Below, one piece after another: positions 33,180 to 42,840 of a DNA stretch of 64,000 nt. The stretch is from Isoetes taiwanensis (Eukaryota > Streptophyta > Lycopodiopsida > Isoetales > Isoetaceae), in assembly GCA_021234155.1 (NCBI GenBank), contig JAJEKV010000078.1, forward strand, positions 2,108,001-2,172,000, read 5' to 3'. The position numbers were made by a program, and so were the translations under genes. Position 1 is the first letter of the stretch; every line of letters starts with the position of its first letter. The notes beneath the pieces are model-generated. The model worked only from the letters and a program-made list of their open reading frames with translations. It did no database searches and was not told where the DNA came from.

Positions 33180-34685
33180 TGCAGTACACAGGCTGTATGA
33201 AACCGTCACATCTCGAATAACTCCATCATATAACCTTATCAAGAGTAGTGTGGGAATGTGTCGGGGATGTCCACTATCTGTACATTATATGGATCATGTA
33301 TTGATCAACTAGGGGACTAGCTTGTCTAGCATGGAGGGGAAGGGATTTAGCTTGCTTATTCCATCATTAGGCAACTGATATATGTAGATGATGTGGACCT
33401 ATTAGCCTATGCCCTAGCAAGTATACAGCAACATCTAAATGCACTGAGCACTTTCTGTCAAGACACTGGAATACGGGTCAACTTGGCAAAGATCAAGGTA
33501 CTTCTTATATTATCTTCTAGACAACATAGACATCCTCGCTTCATTTGCCATGGTCAAATCGTAGAAGTGGTGCTAACATGCAGATAAATTAGGGTGGAGT
33601 TCACTACCACCACATTTAAGATACATATATCCACCAAAGCAGATTATATGCCATGCAGAACAATTGCCACAAAGTGGAGCTTTATGATCGGTCCCATCAA
33701 GCACATTTGTTCAGGATCTTGGTGGAACCATTTCTTTTATATGGAGTGGAAGTATTGGGGCTAGTGATATCACCCGCCACTTGAAAAGATTTGGAATGTA
33801 TCCAGAAAGCCTTTCTGCCTTGGGCTCATGGAGTCAAGTCCACAATTCCAAACCCAATCCTTCTCCCAAGAGACATAATTCTTGCCTCTACAACATGCTG
33901 CTATTTCGAAAGGCATATACTCTATGCCAAAAGGTGGCAAAATGAGTGACATCCGACTTTAAATACTGAACATGGGTCCACAATATCTTAAAGCCTATTG
34001 GAAGGAAAAACATGCATATATTGGTTCTACAGATGGAATGTCCCAGAGCAGGGGTGCAAAATATTGAAGCAGTATTTTGATACATGCTTCCTTGTTAAGC
34101 TTTGAGATGCCAGTGCTTTGGAAATGGTCAAGACATCACATTACAAAGGCGAGATTAATCCCATACTTGCCCGTGGCCCACAACAGCACATGTTATAACA
34201 TTTGTCCATAAAGAGACGTAGAATAGTTGCATCAATTTGCACTGGTGCATACCATCTCAAAATTGAAGTAAGCGTATAGGCTCATGAGGAGCGTGGAAAC
34301 AAGGTATACCCATCTTGTTAAATGGGAGCCATTGAAGATAAAGCCACTCTTCAGATCCACTCTTCATATTCTTCCAGCATTTGCATTTATTTGAGCATGA
34401 TATTGTGACTTGATTACACCTAATTCGATGTTACATGGGCTCTTGCATATGCCTACAGTAATGACAATACCATCATATATTCTGGAGGTTCTCAACATGC
34501 GAGATGAATGGTACAAATGTGTATAAATGTGTAAAAATGTACAGCTAATTTTTTTTCTGGAAAGCTCTTTGGGACATGGGCTTTTTAATCCTAGACTGTT
34601 ATGGTCTTGATGTGCTCTTTCTGGTATTGGATCCCATGACCTTGTCGTCTCCGTGGACGATAAAAGTCAATTCATTTCAAATTTC
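33180..34685 (+). mobile_element. Decayed LINE with reverse transcriptase remains and 3' tail
   Basis: The reverse transcriptase palm is readable across frames. There is a CRGCPLS motif (the usual QGCPLSP) near 33262. The catalytic box YVDDVDLLAYA follows at about 33382-33414, then FCQDTGIRVNLAKIKV. Downstream, a region reads YDRSHQAHLF, LLYGVEVLG, IQKAFLPWAHGVKST and NPILL, the connection region of this LINE type. The 3' end has a shared terminus CCGTGGACGATAAAAG (about 34650-34665) followed by TCAATTCATTTCAAATT. Stops and frame changes are frequent. The 5' part with endonuclease is missing. Confidence 0.85.
33246..33590 (+). pseudogene. LINE reverse transcriptase palm fragment
   Basis: The catalytic aspartate pair is kept in YVDD at about 33382. 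The following helix region (SIQQHLNALSTFCQDTGIRV) matches the spacing usual for non-LTR reverse transcriptases, about 25 residues from YVDD to the VN-x-x-K motif. The K-T-K triplet is altered to K-I-K. The region upstream of YVDD needs a frame change to show the GCPLS motif. Confidence 0.85.
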
Positions 34686-36420
34686 CTATTTAATGGACTA
34701 GATTGACATTTTAATAACATTCATTGTTGTCAAATCTAATGTTACATAAATGGGTGAAAGTGGAAAAAGCCTACTCTCACATTTTAACGTTTGAGAGAAT
34801 ATTTTTAAATTAACTGGTCTGTGGGCTATTTCACGTAGCACCAGACCAATTACATTTTCTCCTTCTTTATGCGAATAGGGTAGTGCAGGATTGGACCCTT
34901 TTACCCTTCCTTTTTCTTTTCCTTCGAGCAGGGCAGACGAGAAGAAAGGCACTTTATTCTGATAACTATATTCATGCACGAAGGATGCTTCATTTTTTAC
35001 GAACCCGATTTGTCCATAGCTTATATATTCCAAGCTCACTTGAGGCAATCAATGTTGTTATATTGAGTCAAGGAAATGATGATTTGTGTTATTGGTGTTG
35101 TTGCAAGTGGTTTTTGCCATTTCGCCTCCATTTGTTATATCTCTCCCTCGGCTTCTTCCTCCTCATCTGGACTGGGTCATCGATTTGTTAGAGGGACCTA
35201 TTTGTTGTGTCTTGTTCTTCAGTCACTCTCGCCATTTACTCCAAAAGCAGACACTCCTCTACCCTAGAGTCTAACAGTTGAGGGTTAACAACTAGATAAA
35301 TTACTCTTCTACTAGATTGGCGGGCCTATAAGCAAGGAAAATGGCCAATGCAGTATTAACAAAGAAGTGTCTAACTTTCTCAAAGTTCACGATCATGTAG
35401 TCTGGCATATGCTAGGCTTACTTTTGCAAGGCGTTTATGATGTTTGATACATGCTCTAAGGTCTCAGCTTAGATTGATTTGGATCTAGTGTCCTATGCAA
35501 AGAGCGACTTGAACGGTCCTAGACTCTAGCTTGTGATGGACCTCATTCCAATATCTCGGTAATATGGGATGACAGACAATATGGCACCTGATTAATTTAC
35601 TTTGGAAAAACATGGAAAATTTATGTGAACTTTTACCTCTTAAGTATGAGCAAAGGCAATTTTATCAGCACTTGGATGCTTGAGTTGCCACGTCCAAGTT
35701 CTAGTTGACAATAACAAAACAGATGCCTAAGCACTTCTGGAGCTTGGAGAGAAAATTGTAGAGGGAATGAGATCAAATGCCAATTTACAGGAGAGAACAC
35801 TAAGTCTAAAGTTTTAGGATTGTCTTATAAGTTTATGGTGGAACATGCATGAGCTTCTATAAAACCTACTGCAACAAATTTTGCTTGATTTGAGGCTGAT
35901 TTGACCAAGGAAAAGGGATAAAAAAAATTTGGAGGACACTTATCATGCGTTTGGAGGTAGTATGAGGTTCTCATAGATGACTTAGATGCATGGTGAGAGT
36001 CCTTGCTTGTTTGCAAGCCAAGACTAAGTTTATTGCTATAACTAATGTTATAATTCTGCTCTACATATCAACTAAGCTCACTTTGATTGGCAAAAAAATT
36101 AATTATCACAATTTAAATGAAGGACTCTTAAGGTCCTTTGGACCAATGTGAGCTATTCTACAAACTTATCTTAGGCACATCTTGAGAGTCGTCTCGATCC
36201 TTTCTCTCAGGTTTCAACATTTTTAAGTTAAAATAATACATTTTAATTTCATTACATATTATTTACATGTTTCATGTCATAAATTTATTATATTACTATT
36301 GCAATTTAACATTATTTACTTTAAAGGTACAACTTAGAATACATTATTGTCTACATATATTTAAAATAATATCAATGTAGCTAAAAGATATTATGAGTAT
36401 TTTTGCCCTCGAGCCAATCG
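34686..36420. other. No gene recognised
   Basis: Open frames at 34883-35191 (+) and 34698-35048 (-) overlap and show no motifs. The stretch 35300-36060 resembles decayed coding sequence but I cannot place it in a family. Confidence 0.4.
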
Positions 36421-36488
36421 ATCTTGGTTTTAGTTATCCATCCAATCCCTTATGAAATTTTAATCATGATGTCCACCATACTCTCTAC

Positions 36489-37385
36489 ATGATGGTGAAA
36501 GACATCACTACAATAAGACTAGATGATTACATTGAAGGTTCAAATCCTTCTTACAAGTTTAGGAAAAGAATTTCAGAAAATATTCTCTGTAAATTGGGAA
36601 GGACTGGTCCTACCTCTTCGAATAGCTACTCTGGAACATCACCTTTCCAAACCTCGCCTACACAATGGCCACGGGGCCATAATGCTTTAAAGCCTCTTCG
36701 AAGGAGAAACGAGTCATCTGGTTCTTCAGGTGGAATGTGCAGGATTAGGCATGTATATAGGTGCATAACAATGAGGATCACAATCGTAACTGGACACATG
36801 TTTTCTAAGTAAGCTTCCAATGACAGTGCTTTGAAGATGGTCAAGTCATCACACTGCAAAAATTAAATTAATCTCACGCTTGCCAGGGGATCCTCAACGG
36901 TACCTGTTTTAATACATTTACCCATAAAAAAGCGTAGAGCGATTGTGTCCATTTGCACAGGAGCACACTGTCTTGGAATTGACACGGGTAAATGGGCCAA
37001 GAAGAGTGAGAAGAAAGCCTAGTCAATGCTGCCAACTGAGAGTTATTGAAGATGAGGGCCACGCTCTTCATGACTGCCTCGCATTTGCACCTATTCGGGC
37101 ACAGCATATCATGTCAATCACACCTAACCAACTACATGTGATGATGAACATGCCTTCAGTAGGGACGCCGGCATCTTATATTCATCATGTACACTAACAT
37201 GTAAAAATGTACAGGCATTAGCAAGTATATTATTGCTAAGGTTTTGCCCTCTTTTGGGGCAAGGATTCTTTAATCTTGAATAGTAATAGGTTGAATATTT
37301 TTTGTTCTTTTGTTCGGGTCCCGTAGGCCATCTAGTCTTCATGGATGATAAAGGCAATTCAATTTAATTCAATTCAATTCATTAA
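36489..37385 (+). mobile_element. Decayed LINE, C-terminal part and (AATTC)n tail
   Basis: It shares with the 33-34 kb LINE a run of residues: A(S/L)-E/K-MVK(T/S)SH-K, ARG, KRR-IV-SICTGAH and similar. A cysteine-histidine region near 37040-37110 reads IEDEGHALHDC, like the terminal C-C-H-C motif of LINE proteins. The end carries TTTTGCCCTCTTTTGGGGCAA, then CTTCATGGATGATAAAGGC and AATTCAATTTAATTCAATTC (about 37337-37380). Same family as the preceding element, independently truncated at its 5' end. Confidence 0.7.
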
Positions 37386-37699
37386 ACCATTGTCTTATAT
37401 GTCATTATTATAAAACTTTGATCCTAATATATCCTCTTTATGTTTCGTCGCGAGAGCTTGGCATTAGAGCTCTGCGTATTATCTACTTCTTCTGCTCTGG
37501 TTTTTTAAATATTCAGCATTGAAGCTTTGAAGCTCTGGTTTTTTAAATATTCAGCATCATTTATAATATTGTCGATCTCATCTATTGTTGTATGCAATTC
37601 TAAGTGCACTATATCTTGTTCATCAAATAATCAAAAACATCATTAGTTCTCTACTCTGGCATATTATTCATTTCTTTCCTTTTCATCATTATCTGTATA

Positions 37700-38240
37700 C
37701 TCCATTATTTTGCATTTATCTCATCGAGAACAAGTGTTTTCTCTTTCGTATATCACAGCTTCATCAAATATCACATTCTTACTTATGTTTATGTTATAAG
37801 TGACCTTTGTATCTCACTCACTTCCCCATCATACCCAATACGATATGCATGTATACTTATGTTGTCAAACATTTTCCTCTATCTTTCGACACATTCTTAT
37901 ATAACCAAACAACTATAAACTTTTACCCTCTATGTAGATCATCCACAACTAGTTTATTATTGTCTTTTTAGTCTCATCATTACTGCAAGGTTTTTCCCAG
38001 TTTATCTATTTGAGAACAAGACTTTTCTCTCTGTACACAATACAACCTTATCAAATATGACATCATTACCTATATTTGCTTTATGAGTGATCTTTTTATC
38101 CACTCCCACTGCTTTTGTTATCAAATATTTTCCTCGGTCCTTTCCACATGACCTTATATGACCAAACAACTACATCATGTATATAGATACAACTAGTTTA
38201 TTATTTTCTTATTGGTATCATCTTTCTTATTAAAATAGGA
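37700..38240 (-). pseudogene. Copia integrase-to-RT linker remains, duplicated
   Basis: Two related segments (about 37720-37970 and 38000-38215) share GAGAACAAG-TTTTCTCT, CATCAAATAT(C/G)ACAT and AACAACTA. On the minus strand both yield the phrase (N/D)VIFD(E/K) followed by an R-E/K-rich segment, and a preceding AYRI or FGHIR phrase. This fits the Copia linker that reads KGYRLYDP...RDVIFDE. Too broken for a frame. The tandem arrangement could be a local duplication or two separate insertions. Confidence 0.45.
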
Positions 38241-39280
38241 TGGGGTTGGGAACCGTGTGGAGAACACCGCATGTAATGCCACATGCGGTATTCCCTTCCA
38301 GTTTGCATTCCCCCTGCGAGAAGCTGGTTGCCGACATTCAATGCCAATTTTGAATCGGCCACCTCTTGGATTTTCCATTGAAAATATACAAATGGAAGCT
38401 CCCTCAGTTGGAGTTGAGTCTTGAATCAGCCGAGCATCTCAATGCTACCACTAGGATTTTCCATCGAAACTATCAAACTGGAAGCTTCCTCAGTCAACCT
38501 TGAGTTTGAGTTATTGGAGTTTTAAAGGCCGGAAGAGGTAGGATGTAAAATGTTAGGGCAAGATTTACTTCTGAAGCATGAAATCCAGTATCACCAGTTT
38601 GGGAATTGCTATTAATTCGTGCGCAAATAGAGGGAGTGTTATACTTTGCCCTTTGTATACTATTATTTTCTTTTTATTTGCTGGATTGGTATGGAACTAT
38701 CATTCTTACATTAGCTCTTGCATTTGCTCTTTATAGGGTTGGACATCATCGAAATGGATTGCAACGAGATAGATCATAAATAATCTTACTCAAATGTCAA
38801 GAGTATTTTGATTTCTCTTTATCCATTTTCTTTTTTTTATTGAAGGCCTTCTTTCCTTATCCATTTTCATTGCAGACGACTGACTGTATGTTTGCAGTTC
38901 GCATAGGTATGCCTAGATTACTGCAATGAAACGACAAAGGATATTTATCATGGGACAATACCCAAGCTTGCAATAAGATTTTTTGGGAGTCTAGCAAAGG
39001 CAAGCACCTTCAAGCAAGGTACAACTGTCATCCTGGAATGTGGCATTGGAGTGATAATATCTTTGAAGTTGTGCTAGAGAGATAACGCTACCTTTGACGT
39101 TGTTCTACGCTCTTAAAGCTAGATTTTAAAGCGGAATACTGCAGTATTGCACATGTTTGATTAGATGAAGGCTATAGCTGGAACAAAGAAGAGACTGGCA
39201 CAAATCCAATAAGTATTAAGTGCTTTTTTGTTTGCACTTTGTGCCTTCTGTAGACATGTCATAGGCTTAAGTTTTGTTGG
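38241..39280. other. No gene recognised
   Basis: A direct repeat is visible: GATTTTCCATTGAAAATAT...GGAAGCTCCCTCAGTTGGA (38370-38415) and GATTTTCCATCGAAACTAT...GGAAGCTTCCTCAGTCAAC (38455-38505). No coding support. Confidence 0.45.
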
Positions 39281-39289
39281 AGAAATGGC

Positions 39290-39715
39290 AGAGATAACTC
39301 CCCCCTTAGGAAGTCACGAGTATTTTTTATTATTGTTTTGTTAATGGTCCATATTAGGAAGTCACCAGACAACCAAGTCTAGTAGACACTTGCATATCCT
39401 ATCCATATCTGATTGCACCAACTGGACCATTTGTGGACATGTATCAATAGAAAGTTCTACTATGTCGGGGTTCATCATTAATATAACCCCTAGCAACTCC
39501 CATCAAAAAATAACATCTAAGGCGGGTTTTGAAACCCTGACCAATGTGCACAAATCTTAGACATCACTAGGTCTATACCGACTTGCCACACATCCATTGA
39601 GCAAAACTTTTGTAGTACATGCATACTTTGTAGACAGAGATAACTGCCGCCTTAGAAAGTTTTTTATTATTTTTTTTGTTTAAGGTCCACATTAGGAAGT
39701 CACTAGACAGCAATG
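39290..39715 (-). mobile_element. tRNA-like SINE flanked by direct repeats
   Basis: On the minus strand, GCTCAATGGATGTGTGGC resembles an A box and GTCAGGGTTTCAAAACCC a degenerate B box about 60 bp later (plus-strand about 39517-39605). A body of about 140 bp follows. On both sides lie related segments: GAGATAACTCCCCCCTTAGG...GGTCCATATTAGGAAGTCAC (39294-39366) and GAGATAACTGCCGCCTTAGA...GGTCCACATTAGGAAGTCAC (39643-39706). The flanking repeats suggest either duplication of a composite unit or tandem SINE copies. Confidence 0.55.
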
Positions 39716-39734
39716 AATTTGAAATGGATTGTTT

Positions 39735-40201
39735 ACCTGCTCATTACTAGAAAGTAATAGAAGCCCACGTTTCCACCAATTCTGCCTGATAAAGGGATTG
39801 GGTGGGATTAAATTAGCAAACATATCATAAACACCCGATTGACCTTCCAAACTATTTTGCAAGAATAGGTTAAAGGTTGTGGGATGCACGAAAACATGTT
39901 GGGATCTTTTGTTCTGCGGAATAGCATATATTAAAGGCCTGTAGATGGCAATGTAGTCAGCGAATGATAGCATTGTAAAACTTGGGTAAATCTTAAAACT
40001 GTGACTTGCAGGAGATAAACACCAATGCACTCTTTGTTGATTCTACAATCCACATCATCTCTGGGACCAGGGATCGTCATGAAATCTTGGGCAAAGTTGC
40101 CATAAACACAAAATTCTCCTGCTGCTGATTTTTTACCCACCCGAATTGCTGTGCTGCAGAGTGTCAATGGGTACTTGAATGTGAAGATATAGGTCCAGCT
40201 C
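39735..40201 (-). pseudogene. Unknown exon-like coding region with one frame change
   Basis: On the minus strand an acceptor-like TTGTTTCCAG precedes coding-like sequence SWTYIFTFKYPLTLCSTAI, then FCVYGNFAQDFMTIPGPRDD. After a one-base frame change near 40010 it continues SHSFKIYPSFTMLSFADYIA, then FVHPTTFNLFLQNSLEGQSG and FIRQNWWKRGLLLL. It ends near a CAG|GTAAAC donor-like site at about 39735. Codon composition and clean splice-like edges suggest a real exon of a gene I do not recognise. The frame change suggests a pseudogene or a sequence error. Confidence 0.35.
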
Positions 40202-40446
40202 CTGGAAACAAGACCTAATTGGTACGAAAACACAAAATAAAAAAAAAAATTAAAAAAGTAGCTTCCAGCCAATACATCATGGGGATCTCAATTAAAGTGC
40301 CCTCCTCTTCCGACGAAGCTCTGGACTTGGGGAGACCTGCTGATTTAATTGCGTCACCTAAACCCTGAATATAGCTGGAAGTTTCAAATACGATGTGGTT
40401 ATGGGCTATGCAGTCCCTAATTGGGAGCTCCTAACTGCGAGCTTGC

Positions 40447-41355
40447 TCACTTTCCTGGGAGGGGTGATGCAAGATCTCCTTCTGCCTGTGCCATTTCCTT
40501 GCTGAAATCATCATGATCTACCTGAGCTTGCTCTCTTGATAAAGAAATCTCGGCCCTCATCTCTTCAACCGTCAAACCAAACATGCTGGCAATCTTCTTT
40601 CTAATTACTGCCCTCTTCTGATCCTCTAGAGTTTCCTCTACTGTCCGCTTTATCTCCATTTGTTGATTGACCCAAGCAATTCTCATTGCCGGATTAAAAG
40701 TTCTGTGCTCAATCTGCTCGTTTGCCATAGCTTCGACCCTTCGCTTGGCCCTCACCAAAATTCGTTTGAGATTGTGCTGCCACAAGTAATCTTCATCTGC
40801 GCTCTGCTCCAGCTTCATCAGTTCAAAGTTCCTCTTCCTCCTGCTTATATCTGGAGCATTTAGTTTCCTACCTCTTGCGACTGCTGGCAACTTGTAATCA
40901 TTGGTCATGCAATGCTTGGTAAGTCTGTGGATCTCCAGATCCCACTTCTTAGAGTAGCTACTACTGCACCCACCGAATTGACAATATCACCGGCCATCTC
41001 CCTCATCGAAGTTCCAATTTGGAGTTTCCTCCATGTTTTTGGCGTTCTTCGAAGGAGGGTTTTCCACGGCCTCCTTGCAATCCAAAACACACTTTTTAGG
41101 TACTGAGAGCTCCCCCAAAATACCTGGGAATAACTCAGCCACCCGACCAACAACCTTAACCTCCACAGATAGATCCGGCATGGGACCTGCGCCTCCAACT
41201 GCCTCAAACTCTGCAGGAAATTTGGGAGGGGAATCCACCTCCAAATCGAGCTGTTCTTCGTACAAGGGATTGTTCGCAGGGAAGACGAAAGCCGAGTTTG
41301 TCGAAGATTCTGCCTGGAAGTTCTCATGAACTGAGGTTCCAAGGCTCTGCCCCAT
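40447..41355 (-). pseudogene. Possible C2H2 zinc-finger gene interrupted by one in-frame TGA
   Basis: From an ATG at 41355 the minus frame encodes an acidic, proline-rich N-terminus (MGQSLGTSVHENFQAESS) and reaches a TGA at 40989-40987. The same frame continues without another stop to 40447, about 180 more codons. Two residues after the TGA stands a perfect finger: YCQFGGCSSSYSKKWDLEIH then RLTKH (C-x4-C-x12-H-x4-H with the usual aromatic and leucine positions). A lysine/arginine/glutamate-rich, probably helical C-terminus follows (RRKRNFELMKLEQ; EQIEHRTFN; EETLEDQKRAVIRKK). Upstream is a pyrimidine-rich leader. I do not know the family. A start at the ATG near 40908, after the finger, would remove the finger. 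Confidence 0.5.
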
Positions 41356-41559
41356 CTGGACCGCGATTATGACAGGAAAAAGATAAGATTGCGAGCAGGA
41401 GGAGCGGAGGCACCATCCGAAACTGTACAGAGAGAAAGGGATTTTTTGGCGCTAGCCAACTAGTTGTGATTCCTTCGGACGGGTTCACCATGCTTAACAC
41501 TTGATGTGGAAAACGCTGATAGGCCAATGAGTCTGCAATCATACCCTTTGTCAGGGTAC

Positions 41560-41612
41560 TGTGTACGACTTAATTCAATTCAATTTGTCCAGAATTCAAT
41601 TCAAAAGCTTCT
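41560..41612 (+). repeat. Short (AATTC)n stretch, possible LINE tail
   Basis: GTGTACGACTTAATTCAATTCAATTT-like sequence (written here only in outline) and a second AATTCAATTC follow a CCCTTTGTCAGGG hairpin. This recalls the LINE end at 37236-37382, but the conserved TGGACG core is weak (TGTACGACTT). Confidence 0.35.
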
Positions 41613-41715
41613 GGACCTTAAATATTAAAATAAGATCTAATAAAATAGCGGGAATATCCACGGTGGATATTCCATCCCGACGTAGCCAGGACGGCTTGGT
41701 GAGTTCTTCAGGGAC

Positions 41716-42110
41716 GTGATTCCTTCCTGAGGAATTACAATGTGGTGATTCACTCTGGCGGAATTACATTGTGGTGACTCCACCGCGCGGAAGTGCAATG
41801 TGGTGATTCTACGCGCACGTATGTAACGCGGTGATTCCGCCCGGGAATTACAATGTGGTGATTCAGGCGAAGGGCAAAGACGGTGATTTGGCCTCGTGAA
41901 TTTTAAGATGGTGATTCCGTCTCGCGGAATACATCACGTGGTGATTCTAGCTGGTAGGATATTGTCAACAGTATTCCGTCCCGTGGAATCTTCCACTGGT
42001 GATTCCACAGGGTGAATGCTAGAATCATTGATTCCATCTCGTGGTATCAAGGCAGCGCAGGATTCCGCGATGGAATAAAGGCGGATTCCGTAGGGCCATA
42101 TTCCCCGCGG
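41716..42110 (+). repeat. Degenerate 29-bp tandem array, about 14 units
   Basis: Units start at about 41716, 41745, 41774, 41803, 41831, 41858, 41883, 41911, 41941, 41971, 41999, 42028, 42058 and 42082. The consensus is GTGATTCC, then 6-8 variable GC-rich bases, then GGAATTACAATGTG. ATTCC and GGAAT inside each unit are inverted, so each unit could form a small hairpin. The first four units are spaced exactly 29 bp. Later units drift between 24 and 30 bp. A TATA box follows within about 20 bp. Confidence 0.9.
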
Positions 42111-42129
42111 TTGTGGTTCAAGCAGGAGG

Positions 42130-42138
42130 TATAAAATG
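42130..42138 (+). promoter_or_regulatory. TATA box downstream of the 29-bp array
   Basis: GGTATAAAATGG lies at about 42129-42140, immediately after the array. A transcript starting about 30 bp later would run through the retroposon-like sequence that ends at 42834. That the array acts as an upstream promoter element is inference. Confidence 0.45.
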
Positions 42139-42149
42139 GACAGTCAAGA

Positions 42150-42840
42150 TGGACCCTGCAGACGGATGGCTAGGATCCATTAGAGGATACACCTGACGCT
42201 GCCAAGTATGTAAAATAGGACCTCCCGAATGGATCCCGTTCTCCGAGGGTCTGTGATTCCACGGAGAGTATTCACTGCGACGGAATCACCATAACTGGAT
42301 AAAGCTATTTTCACCCTAAAGGTGTGGGTTAGAATAATAATAAAATCATCAAATGATCATTAATACAATATAAAAAATAGCTAGGAAAAACACGAATCCC
42401 TCTCACCTTCTAGTACATTTTTCGCATCACGAGATAGGTTGCACGTGCTACAGCATGGGAGTAACCTCGAAGGCACTCACTTTTTTGTGCAAGAGGACCT
42501 CTCATCAGTTGAGTTGACTCGACAACGCGAGAAGCTATGCAAGGCTTCAAAGTAAATGGGCAGTGTATCAAGGAGACACAGCACTCGTTCTTGACCAATG
42601 CCTCAAAACCCTTGGTTGGATTACTTTCAGTTGCCTTTCTTTTCTCTCTTATTACCTTTTCCTCCTATTATTGTCATGATTTATGATGGGGCTTAGTCCC
42701 CATGCTTTAATTAGGCTTTATTTGATGGGGCTTAGCCCCCATTCTTTATTTAGGCTTTATTTAAGCATATGCTCTTTGCTCTGTTCTCGTCGCTAGCCTT
42801 CGTGGACGTAAAAAATATATCTTATCTTATTTTTGACAAG
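42150..42840 (+). mobile_element. Retroposon related to the one ending at 18856
   Basis: A plus-strand reading near 42541-42590 gives SKWAVYQGDTALVLDQC, paralleling RKWAVYREGQAIIRDRW at about 18597-18650. The 3' region has two copies of ATGGGGCTTAG(T/C)CCCCAT and TTAGGCTTTATTT, then CTTCGTGGACGTAAAAAATA and TCTTATCTTA (about 42800-42832). Hairpin-like GGGGCTTAGNCCCC also occurs in the other copy. No reverse transcriptase is present. The 5' limit is unclear and may include the array and TATA box. Confidence 0.6.

Noticed and set aside
41716-42110. CRISPR-like array (regular short repeats)
   Set aside because: There are no long unique spacers between conserved repeats; units are directly adjacent and drift in length, and the context is a plant nuclear genome.
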